Below, one piece after another: positions 1 through 5,169 of a stretch of DNA of 12,070 nt (its first letter is position 1; each line of letters starts with the position of its first letter). This DNA is from Clostridia bacterium (GTDB taxonomy: Bacteria; Bacillota; Clostridia; Oscillospirales; QAMX01). The stretch is taken from assembly GCA_024404415.1 (NCBI GenBank), contig JAKSPX010000015.1, positions 1 through 12,070 on the forward strand. The letters run 5' to 3'. Under the pieces are notes generated by a model. The model saw only the letters and a program-made list of their open reading frames with translations, did no database searches and had not been told where the DNA came from. A program made the translations under genes and the position numbers.

Positions 1-54
1 GGTGCCGAAGGTCAGCGGGCCGTCGGTGGTCTTGAAGTGACCTGCGAGAATGGC
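1..54 (-). pseudogene. In-frame continuation of the isomerase-like gene beyond the TAA stop
   Basis: Reading the minus strand past the TAA in the same frame gives AILAGHFKTTDGPLTFGT without another stop, up to the window edge. This looks like the family's C-terminal stretch (an LAG-x-x-K-x-x-x-GP-x-T-x-GT pattern), so the coding sequence appears to continue outside the window. A single-base change from TAC or TAT (Tyr) to TAA would explain it. Alternatives are a sequencing or assembly error, or, much less likely, readthrough. Confidence 0.7.
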
Positions 55-1233
55 TTAATCACCGTCGTTCTGCTCAAAGCGGGCGATGGTGTAGTCGCCG
101 TCCTTCACCTTGAACCACTGGCGCATGTTGACGTTCTTCGCTTTGCTCGCCGGATCCTTGAGGGAGTAGGCGAACGGGCCGCAGTGCCACAGAAGCTCGG
201 CATTTTTGCCTTCGGGATGGCGGACGGTGAATTCGCCGAAGAAGGGGATGCTCTCGCCCATGGAGGCGCAGGAGAGCAGGAGCATGGTGATCGCGCCGTG
301 CATATCGGATTCGCAGGAGATGATGTAACCCTCGTCGGCGAGGATGGAGTAGGCGGTGCAGGGCATTGCGCCGACCAGCTGCTGCATGGCCGTCCAGCAT
401 TCGGCGGAGACCGCGTCGACCTTGTATTCCTTGAAGATCCAGCGGTAGAGGATCACGAAGGCGTAGACCTTTTCGAGAAGCGGCGGGGTGAGGTCGTCCA
501 TTTCGTAGCGGGAAGCGAGGAGGGCCGCGCCCTCTTTCAGTTCTTCCTTGCAGTTTTCAAGGATCTCGTTATATTTGTTGAGCACCACGGCGAGGTTGAC
601 CGGGACGGTCTGGATGCCGAATTTCGAGAGGAGCTCGCCTTCGTTGAACATGACCGAGCAGAAGGGCTTGGGTCTGAGGCCGACCTGGGCGATGCGGACA
701 CCCTTGAAATTCTTCACCATGCAGGCCACGCGCGCAAAGCTCTTGAGGCCGTCGGCGAAGATCTTGTCGGTAATGCGGCAGTTTTCAATGTAAGTAAAGG
801 GGATGTGCAGTCTCTGGAGCTGGCGGCTCATGCCGAAAAGACCGCACTGGCTGTCGGTGTAGCGCATGCCGTCTTCGGCGTATTCGTCGTCGAGCGGACC
901 CCAGAGCAGAACGGGAAGACCCATTTCGCGGGCGAGCAGACCGGCGGCTTCTTCGTTGCCGAAGTTGCAGTTGATGAGGAAGACGGCGTCGACCTTCTCT
1001 TCCTTGAAACGGAGGGCGGCGGCGCGGGCGTCATCCTCTGTGATGATGATGTCGCGGGGATTGATGCCTTCCACGCCGACAAAGGAGACCTTTTCGGTGG
1101 TGAAATGCTCACGAATAAATTTGCAAGAGGCGTAGGCGCGGACTTCGGCCTTTTCCCAGTTGAAGACACCGGGGCGCGGGGTGACGTCGCGGCGGATGGG
1201 CGCGAGGGCGATCTTGACTTTGTAATCGGGCAT
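55..1233 (-). CDS. L-fucose/L-arabinose isomerase-fold protein, ended by a probable premature stop
   Basis: The 392-residue product resembles the L-fucose isomerase-like family, which interconverts aldoses and ketoses in the cytoplasm using a divalent metal. Candidate metal/catalytic residues lie in family-typical blocks: E278 in SAECW, E308 and D310 in SCESDMHGA, and H350 in LLWHCGPF. The N-terminal part has alternating alpha/beta segments (for example VDAVFLINCNFGNEE, near residues 81-95). The start is ATG at 1233, with TCCTCCT at 1241-1247 (AGGAGGA in the mRNA) 7 nt upstream. The gene diverges from the RpiR-type regulator and probably belongs to its regulon. The oddity is the end. The TAA at 55-57 falls just after RFEQNDGD, and the same frame continues open to base 1 with family-like sequence, so the protein is probably truncated (relatives are usually longer, about 460-480 residues from memory). 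The exact substrate cannot be told from sequence alone. Confidence 0.85.
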   Translation of the reverse strand: MPDYKVKIALAPIRRDVTPRPGVFNWEKAEVRAYASCKFIREHFTTEKVSFVGVEGINPRDIIITEDDARAAALRFKEEKVDAVFLINCNFGNEEAAGLLAREMGLPVLLWGPLDDEYAEDGMRYTDSQCGLFGMSRQLQRLHIPFTYIENCRITDKIFADGLKSFARVACMVKNFKGVRIAQVGLRPKPFCSVMFNEGELLSKFGIQTVPVNLAVVLNKYNEILENCKEELKEGAALLASRYEMDDLTPPLLEKVYAFVILYRWIFKEYKVDAVSAECWTAMQQLVGAMPCTAYSILADEGYIISCESDMHGAITMLLLSCASMGESIPFFGEFTVRHPEGKNAELLWHCGPFAYSLKDPASKAKNVNMRQWFKVKDGDYTIARFEQNDGD

Positions 1234-1240
1234 GATAATA

Positions 1241-1247
1241 TCCTCCT
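1241..1247 (-). promoter_or_regulatory. Ribosome binding site of the isomerase-like gene
   Basis: On the minus strand this reads AGGAGGA, 7 nt before the ATG at 1233, which fixes the start. The CTCCT units of the upstream leader repeat are complementary to its AGGAG core. Confidence 0.8.
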
Positions 1248-1280
1248 ATGGAGAATTTTGATCAAACAGAGGGTGTTAAG

Positions 1281-1315
1281 TGAGGAGTGAGAAGTGAGGA
1301 GTGAGGAGTGAGGAG
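1281..1315. repeat. Heptamer tandem repeat, five copies of TGAGGAG
   Basis: Five contiguous 7-nt units: TGAGGAG at 1281-1287, TGAGAAG at 1288-1294 (one mismatch), and TGAGGAG at 1295-1301, 1302-1308 and 1309-1315. The repeat sits between the minus-strand promoter and the isomerase ribosome binding site, so it would be transcribed as CTCCTCA units in that mRNA leader. Confidence 0.9.
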
Positions 1316-1349
1316 TATACGGCTGCTCCGCCCCATATTTTCTCGCTTC

Positions 1350-1378
1350 ATTATATCCCACTGCTTAGAAAAAAACAA
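1350..1378 (-). promoter_or_regulatory. Promoter of the isomerase-like gene
   Basis: On the minus strand there is a perfect TATAAT (plus strand ATTATA, 1350-1355) and TTGTTT (plus strand AAACAA, 1373-1378), separated by 17 nt. Transcription would begin near 1343 and give a leader of about 110 nt holding the heptamer repeat. The palindrome at 1387-1401 lies just upstream of its -35 box. Confidence 0.7.
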
Positions 1379-1386
1379 GATGATTC

Positions 1387-1401
1387 TGAAAATATTTTTC
1401 T
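1387..1401. promoter_or_regulatory. Candidate RpiR operator 1 (imperfect palindrome)
   Basis: TGAAAATATTTTTCT matches the perfect palindrome at 1440-1454 in 13 of 15 positions. It touches the -35 box of the regulator's promoter and lies just upstream of the divergent isomerase promoter, so a bound protein could affect both. Assignment to the adjacent RpiR-family protein is an inference from position and the paired arrangement. Confidence 0.55.
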
Positions 1402-1429
1402 TTACATTTGGGAAAAAGAAGCGCATAAT
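1401..1429 (+). promoter_or_regulatory. Promoter of the RpiR-family regulator gene
   Basis: TTTACA (1401-1406) and CATAAT (1424-1429) are spaced by exactly 17 nt. The predicted transcription start is near 1436, only about 35 nt before the ATG. The two palindromes at 1387-1401 and 1440-1454 bracket it. Confidence 0.7.
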
Positions 1430-1439
1430 AGAAGCAAGA

Positions 1440-1454
1440 TGAAAATAATTTTCA
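1440..1454. promoter_or_regulatory. Candidate RpiR operator 2 (perfect palindrome)
   Basis: TGAAAATAATTTTCA is a perfect inverted repeat of 7-nt arms around a single central A at 1447. It lies just downstream of the predicted transcription start and upstream of the ribosome binding site of the regulator, a position suited to roadblock-type autorepression. Its centre is 53 bp (about five helical turns) from that of operator 1. Confidence 0.6.
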
Positions 1455-1470
1455 CCAAGGGGTGTTGGGT

Positions 1471-2310
1471 ATGGATTCGGTCACGTCAAGGATCACGGCG
1501 CTTTACGAGGCCATGGGCCCGGGCGAAAAGAAGCTCGCGGACTGCATTCTGGCGGAAAAGGACGCGCTGGTGGGGCTTTCCATCAGCGAGCTCGCGGCGA
1601 AATCCGGCTGCAGCGAGGCGACGGTGGTGCGCTTTTCGCGCCGCCTCGGCCTTTCGGGCTATCAGGAACTGAAGATCAGCATCGCGCAGGAATCGGCGTC
1701 GCCTCTCGCGGGGAGCGTGCCCCTAGGCGAAGGGGACGCCTCTTTTGAAATTTTTACCAAGCGCATCGCGGACATTACTCGAGCGCTTGAAAACACCCGC
1801 GCCGTCCTCTCGCCCGAAGCCATGGAGAAGGCGGGCGAGGCCATCCGCAAGGCAAACCACATCCTCATTTTCGGCCTCGGCAATTCCGCCTCGGTCGCCC
1901 GCGACGCCGAGCACAAGTTTTTGCGCGCGGGGCTCTGGGCGGAAGCGTTTACGGATAACCACATGCAGGCCATCGCCGCCTCCCACGCGGGGAAAGGCGA
2001 CGTGGCGCTGGGCATTTCCCATTCGGGGTCGTCGGTCGACGTGGTGGATGCGCTCTCCATCGCGCGCGCCGCGGGCGCGACGACCATTGCCCTGACCAAT
2101 TTCTCCGCGGCGCCCACCGACGCGGTTTCGGATATCCGCCTCTCCACCAGCGCGGAGGAGACGCGCTACTCCATCCTCGCCATGTCGAGCCGCATCTCCC
2201 AGCTCGCCATCCTCGACGCTTTATATACCTATATACTGGCCTCCGACCCGAAAAAGGCCGAAGCCGCCGTCCGCGCCACCGCAAGGGCATTGCAGGGCAA
2301 AAAATACTGA
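1471..2310 (+). CDS. MurR/RpiR-family transcriptional regulator
   Basis: A 279-residue regulator with the two-part RpiR layout. An N-terminal helix-turn-helix domain covers about residues 1-75 (core SISELAAKSGCSEATVVRF, 38-56), and a C-terminal SIS sugar-phosphate-binding domain covers about 125-260 (GLGNSA at 135-140, SHSGSSVDVV at 183-192). Family members sense phosphosugars and usually control an adjacent catabolic operon. ATG at 1471 is chosen because AAGGGG at 1457-1462 gives an 8-nt spacing. A GTG at 1462 is possible but has no well-placed ribosome binding site. The gene is divergent from the isomerase-like gene, and two palindromes bracket its promoter, which suggests autoregulation and shared control. 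Length and domains are complete. The effector is unknown; a phosphorylated sugar or sugar acid from this locus would be the default guess. Confidence 0.93.
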   Translation: MDSVTSRITALYEAMGPGEKKLADCILAEKDALVGLSISELAAKSGCSEATVVRFSRRLGLSGYQELKISIAQESASPLAGSVPLGEGDASFEIFTKRIADITRALENTRAVLSPEAMEKAGEAIRKANHILIFGLGNSASVARDAEHKFLRAGLWAEAFTDNHMQAIAASHAGKGDVALGISHSGSSVDVVDALSIARAAGATTIALTNFSAAPTDAVSDIRLSTSAEETRYSILAMSSRISQLAILDALYTYILASDPKKAEAAVRATARALQGKKY

Positions 2311-2326
2311 TCCTGTGCCAAATATA

Positions 2327-2420
2327 GTGAAATCCGCGTAAACGCGGATGAAATCACGGCAGCAGCCGCGATGAAATCCTTCTTATGTCGGATGAAATCC
2401 GTCTGCGGACGGATGAAAAC
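2327..2420. repeat. TGAAAT-box/hairpin array A
   Basis: Five TGAAA(T/A) boxes start at 2328, 2349, 2372, 2393 and 2414 (spacings 21, 23, 21, 21). Three of the intervals hold clear hairpins: ATCCGCG/CGCGGAT (2332-2338/2343-2349, loop TAAA), CGGC/GCCG (2357-2360/2365-2368), and ATCCGTC/GACGGAT (2397-2403/2408-2414, loop TGCG). The third interval is degenerate, keeping only ATCC/GGAT. The hairpin arms differ but remain self-complementary. No T-tract follows, so it is not a run of standard terminators. It lies between the regulator's stop codon and the promoter of the next gene. Confidence 0.8.
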
Positions 2421-2456
2421 AGGAAAACCGATCATTGCTTTCCTTACAAAAAAATA

Positions 2457-2485
2457 TTGAAATAGTATAGGGAATGTGGTAAAAT
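2457..2485 (+). promoter_or_regulatory. Promoter of the TIM-barrel isomerase gene
   Basis: TTGAAA (2457-2462) and TAAAAT (2480-2485) are separated by 17 nt, with a TG at 2477-2478 that makes an extended -10. The predicted start is near 2492. The ribosome binding site GGAGGT is at 2509-2514. Short arms TAGGG (2468-2472) and CCCTA (2488-2492) flank the -10 and could be an operator, but they are only 5 bp long. Confidence 0.75.
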
Positions 2486-2519
2486 AGCCCTAACAAATTT
2501 TAATGCTTGGAGGTACATC

Positions 2520-3341
2520 ATGGCTTTACCCGTTGCGTTACAGCTTTACACCGTCCGCGAGGATCTCGCGAAGGACTTTGAAGGCACCGTCAAAAAGGTC
2601 GCCGAAATGGGCTATCAGGGCGTCGAGCCCGCCGGTCTCTCCCTCCCGGTCGCGGAAATGAAGGCCATTTTTGAAAAATACAATCTCGCCTGCGTCTCTT
2701 CCCACGTTCCGCTTGCCACGCTCGCCGCTGACATCGAAGGCGAAGTCAAAAAGTGCAAGGAACTCGGTCTCAAGTACGTCGTCATCCCCTATCTGCCCGA
2801 CGGTGAGCGCCCGGGTCAGGCAGGCTATGAGAAGACTCTTGCCGATATGAAAGCCATTGCCGAAGAATGCAAGAAGCAGGGCATGACTGAGCTTTACCAC
2901 AACCACGATTTCGAATTCATCAAGGTCGGCGACAAGTATGCCCTCGACCTCATGTATGAGACCATCCCGGCGGACCTCCTCCAGACCGAACTGGATACCT
3001 GCTGGGTCAACGTCGGCGGCGAAGATCCGGTGAAGTACGTTGAAAAGTACGCCGGCCGCGCCCCGGTCGTCCACCTCAAGGACTTCGTCATGCACGGCAA
3101 GAAGCCCGCCAAGATGTATGACCTCATCGGCATCGAAGACGACGGCGAAAAGGCCGACGCCGACGCGTTCTCCTTCATGCCCGTCGGCTACGGCGTGCAG
3201 AACATCCCCGCCATTCTCGAAGCCGCCGAAAAGGCCGGTGCGGAATGGGTCGTCGTTGAGCAGGATCAGCCCGCCAAGGGCGCGACCGCCATGGAAAGTG
3301 CCAAGCTCTCCCGCGAATATCTCAAGAAGCTCGGCTGGTAA
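2520..3341 (+). CDS. Xylose-isomerase-like TIM-barrel sugar phosphate isomerase/epimerase
   Basis: A 273-residue cytoplasmic protein of the AP-endonuclease-2 / xylose-isomerase-like TIM-barrel superfamily, whose members isomerise or epimerise sugars, inososes or sugar acids with a bound divalent metal. Visible markers: N-terminal barrel strand VALQLYTVRED (5-15), VEPAG with E36, SSHVP with H62, YHNHDFEF (126-133), D159 in LDTCWV, HLKD (185-188) and VVEQD with E247. These are the usual metal and acid/base positions. The length is normal for the family. GGAGGT at 2509-2514 with 5 nt spacing fixes the ATG. It has its own strong promoter and is followed by a hairpin, a repeat array and an intrinsic terminator, so it is probably a monocistronic, well-expressed gene; its regular codon use fits this. 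The substrate cannot be read from sequence, because this family is very diverse. Confidence 0.9.
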   Translation: MALPVALQLYTVREDLAKDFEGTVKKVAEMGYQGVEPAGLSLPVAEMKAIFEKYNLACVSSHVPLATLAADIEGEVKKCKELGLKYVVIPYLPDGERPGQAGYEKTLADMKAIAEECKKQGMTELYHNHDFEFIKVGDKYALDLMYETIPADLLQTELDTCWVNVGGEDPVKYVEKYAGRAPVVHLKDFVMHGKKPAKMYDLIGIEDDGEKADADAFSFMPVGYGVQNIPAILEAAEKAGAEWVVVEQDQPAKGATAMESAKLSREYLKKLGW

Positions 3342-3368
3342 CACAAAACTTGCGTTGCAAGCTTTGTG
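3342..3368. repeat. Stem-loop directly after the TIM-barrel gene
   Basis: CACAAAACTTGC (3342-3353) pairs with GCAAGCTTTGTG (3357-3368) in 11 of 12 positions with a 3-nt GTT loop. It begins one base after the stop codon and has no T-tract. It may protect the 3' end of the transcript or be an end unit of the adjacent repeat array. Confidence 0.7.
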
Positions 3369-3369
3369 C

Positions 3370-3440
3370 ATGAAGTCGCTTCGCTGATGAAGAAATGAAA
3401 AGCGGTAGAATGAAATTCGAGCGGAGCGAGTGACTTCATT
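3370..3440. repeat. TGAAAT-box array B with outer inverted repeat
   Basis: ATGAAGTC (3370-3377) and GACTTCAT (3432-3439) are perfect 8-bp inverted arms. Pairing continues partly inward between GCTTCGCT and AGCGAG. Between them are further box-like sequences starting at 3388 (TGAAGA), 3396 (TGAAAA) and 3411 (TGAAAT). The core CGCTTCGC also occurs in array C. This copy is more degenerate than A or C. Confidence 0.6.
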
Positions 3441-3460
3441 AAGCTGTATCTGAAAATAAC

Positions 3461-3490
3461 GGGCTGTCGGCGTTTCGACAGCCCTTTTTT
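3461..3490 (+). terminator. Intrinsic terminator after the TIM-barrel gene
   Basis: GGGCTGTCG (3461-3469) pairs perfectly with CGACAGCCC (3476-3484) around a 6-nt loop and is followed by six T residues (3485-3490). This is a textbook rho-independent terminator. Its T-tract ends only 18 nt before the next start codon, so it may act as an attenuator for the downstream operon. Confidence 0.9.
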
Positions 3491-3508
3491 AAGAGAAAGG
3501 AACAGACT

Positions 3509-4375
3509 ATGGATAAATACCCTGTCACTCGTGTGAAAAATAACCCGACTCAGAAGGGTTTTGCCGAGATCACGCCGGACGTCGTTTTCTCTCACGCGGG
3601 CGGCGAAGAGATCAAAATGTCCCTCATCCTCCCGAAGCCCCCGGAGGGTGCGAAGACCCGCGACCGCTATCCGACGATCGTCTTCCTGCAGGGCAGCGGC
3701 TGGACCTTCCCGAAGATCCAGTACCAGATCCCGCAGATGTCGTGGTACGCGAAAAACGGCTATGCCGTCGCCATGATCACCCACAGAAACGTGCAGACCG
3801 GCGCGCCGGGCCGCGCATTTCTGATCGACAGCAAGTGCGCCGTCCGATTCCTCCGCGCCCACGCCGAGGAATACGGCATCGATCCGGAACGCATCGCCTT
3901 CTGGGGCACCTCCTCCGGCGGCAACACCTCGCTTCTCATGGCGCTCACCAGCGACGACCCGCGCTACAAGACTGACGAGTATCCGGAATATTCCGACGCG
4001 GTGAAGACCGCCATCGACTGCTTCGGCCCGACCGACCTTGCACGTATGTTCTCATCTCGTGACGAGGAAAGCAACAAAAAGGGCTCGTGGGGCCGCTTCT
4101 TCAACGTCGAGGGTGACGGAGTCGACGCATTTATCGAAGAGATCAGCCCGCTTCTGCAACTCGAGGGCAAAAAAGACCTGCCGCCCATCCTGCTTTTACA
4201 CGGCGACGCAGACCCGGTCGTGCCCTATGAGCAGACCGAGCTGATGTACCATGCCCTGATCGACGGCGGCCACAAGGCCGAGATGGTTTGCGTCGAGGGC
4301 GCGCCGCACGAGGGTTCCTTCTGGACCGACGAGGTCATGGAGCTGGCCACCGACTGGATCAAGAGGACGCTATGA
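3509..4375 (+). CDS. Alpha/beta hydrolase, carboxylesterase/acetylxylan-esterase-like
   Basis: A 288-residue alpha/beta hydrolase of the esterase/lipase (Aes-like) type, likely to remove acyl groups from sugars or small esters in the cytoplasm. The nucleophile elbow is GTSSGG (133-138, Ser135). The acid is probably Asp235 in HGDADPVVP (231-239) and the catalytic His267 is in APHEG. An oxyanion-loop region LQGSGW (60-65) replaces the classical HGGG. There is no signal peptide or membrane helix. GAAAGGAA (3495-3502) precedes the ATG. It is the first gene of a tight five-gene operon, and its TGA overlaps the ATG of the Fic gene (ATGA, 4372-4375). Company with an SGNH esterase and a PL22-like lyase suggests deacylation of imported pectic oligosaccharides. 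Substrate is inferred, not shown. Confidence 0.9.
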   Translation: MDKYPVTRVKNNPTQKGFAEITPDVVFSHAGGEEIKMSLILPKPPEGAKTRDRYPTIVFLQGSGWTFPKIQYQIPQMSWYAKNGYAVAMITHRNVQTGAPGRAFLIDSKCAVRFLRAHAEEYGIDPERIAFWGTSSGGNTSLLMALTSDDPRYKTDEYPEYSDAVKTAIDCFGPTDLARMFSSRDEESNKKGSWGRFFNVEGDGVDAFIEEISPLLQLEGKKDLPPILLLHGDADPVVPYEQTELMYHALIDGGHKAEMVCVEGAPHEGSFWTDEVMELATDWIKRTL

Positions 4376-5148
4376 CGATCAAAAATCCCCCCTTTCACAT
4401 CACGGAGGCCATCGTGACCGACGTCGGGGAAATCGCGGAAATGGTGGGCAAGCTCACGGCCCGGGAGGAAAAGCATGTCGACCCGATCCTTCGCCGTACC
4501 AACCGCATCCGCACCATTCACGGGTCGCTGGCCATCGAGCAGAACTCGCTGACTATCGAACAGATCACGGCGGTGCTGAACGGTAAAATGGTTCTTGCGC
4601 CTCCACGGGATATTGCAGAGGTCAAAAACGCCTATGAGATCTATGATCGCATGGAGCTTCTGGATCCGTTTGATGAAGAGGACCTGCTTGCTGCCCACGG
4701 CGTGATGATGCGTGGGCTGGTGGAGGAATGCGGCATGTATCGCACCCGCCCGATCGGCGTTGTCGATGCGGAGGGGAATATTCTGCACTTCGGGACTCTG
4801 CCTGATTATGTGCCCGGGCTGGTACACGATCTTTTGGAATGGGTGAAACAATCCAGCCTTCATCCGCTGGTGAAAAGTGCGGTGTTCCACTATGAATTTG
4901 AACTGATCCACCCCTTTGCCGACGGAAACGGACGCATGGGAAGGCTCTGGCACACATTGCTTTTATATCAATGGAATCCCGCGTTTGCCTGGCTTCCGGT
5001 GGAATCCATCATCCATGAAAGGCAGGATGAATACTATCAGGCGATCAATGCCTCCAACGATGAAGGCGAATCGACCGTCTTTAGCGAATTTATGCACAAA
5101 GCCATCAAGGAATCGCTCAGAGAAGCACTGGATGTAGCCGGCGAATAA
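4372..5148 (+). CDS. Fic domain protein (candidate AMP-transferase)
   Basis: A 258-residue Fic protein. Fic enzymes modify target hydroxyl side chains, usually with AMP from ATP, or remove such groups. The active-site motif HPFADGNGRMGR is complete at 180-191 (His180), and the flap region YRTRPIGVV...HFGTLPDYVPG (123-149) is typical. An N-terminal helix with S52-LAI-E56-Q57-N58 resembles the inhibitory [S/T]xxxE[G/N] motif, but with Gln in the last position, so the self-inhibited class II type is likely but not exact. ATG 4372 is chosen for the 4-nt overlap with the upstream stop; an in-frame extension to 4288 would run inside the hydrolase gene. Codons look more AT-rich at third positions than those of the neighbours, suggesting separate acquisition. 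Stand-alone antitoxin partners are not seen. Confidence 0.93.
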   Translation: MTIKNPPFHITEAIVTDVGEIAEMVGKLTAREEKHVDPILRRTNRIRTIHGSLAIEQNSLTIEQITAVLNGKMVLAPPRDIAEVKNAYEIYDRMELLDPFDEEDLLAAHGVMMRGLVEECGMYRTRPIGVVDAEGNILHFGTLPDYVPGLVHDLLEWVKQSSLHPLVKSAVFHYEFELIHPFADGNGRMGRLWHTLLLYQWNPAFAWLPVESIIHERQDEYYQAINASNDEGESTVFSEFMHKAIKESLREALDVAGE

Positions 5149-5169
5149 AGATATACGAGGAGAAAACTC

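Noticed and set aside
37..1290. A 417-codon open frame on the plus strand opposite the isomerase-like gene
   Set aside because: It is antisense to a gene with recognisable family motifs, has no plausible ribosome binding site, and its product has no recognisable fold. GC-rich coding DNA commonly leaves the opposite strand open.
1462..1470. GTG at 1462 as the start of the RpiR-family regulator
   Set aside because: It would overlap the AAGGGG ribosome binding site that is correctly spaced for ATG 1471, and no other site precedes it.
2327..2420. Array A as a CRISPR array
   Set aside because: The repeated box is only 6-7 nt, the period is about 21 nt and the intervals are self-complementary. 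There are no cas genes in the window.
2327..2420. Array A as tandem intrinsic terminators for the regulator gene
   Set aside because: No T-tract follows any of the hairpins, and AT-rich boxes flank both sides equally.
2538..3371. A 277-codon minus-strand frame opposite the TIM-barrel gene, and similar ones opposite the esterase/Fic, lyase and FAD genes
   Set aside because: They mirror real genes, lack ribosome binding sites and give low-complexity products rich in His, Asp and Val or in Arg and Ser.
4288..4371. Upstream in-frame extension of the Fic protein
   Set aside because: It lies inside the hydrolase gene, codes for Arg/Gly-rich sequence unlike Fic N-termini, and the ATG at 4372 makes a classic ATGA overlap.
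4372..5148. Fic gene as the toxin of a Fic/antitoxin module
   Set aside because: No small antitoxin gene precedes it, and an inhibitory-type helix is present within the same protein, so a two-gene toxin-antitoxin module is not supported.
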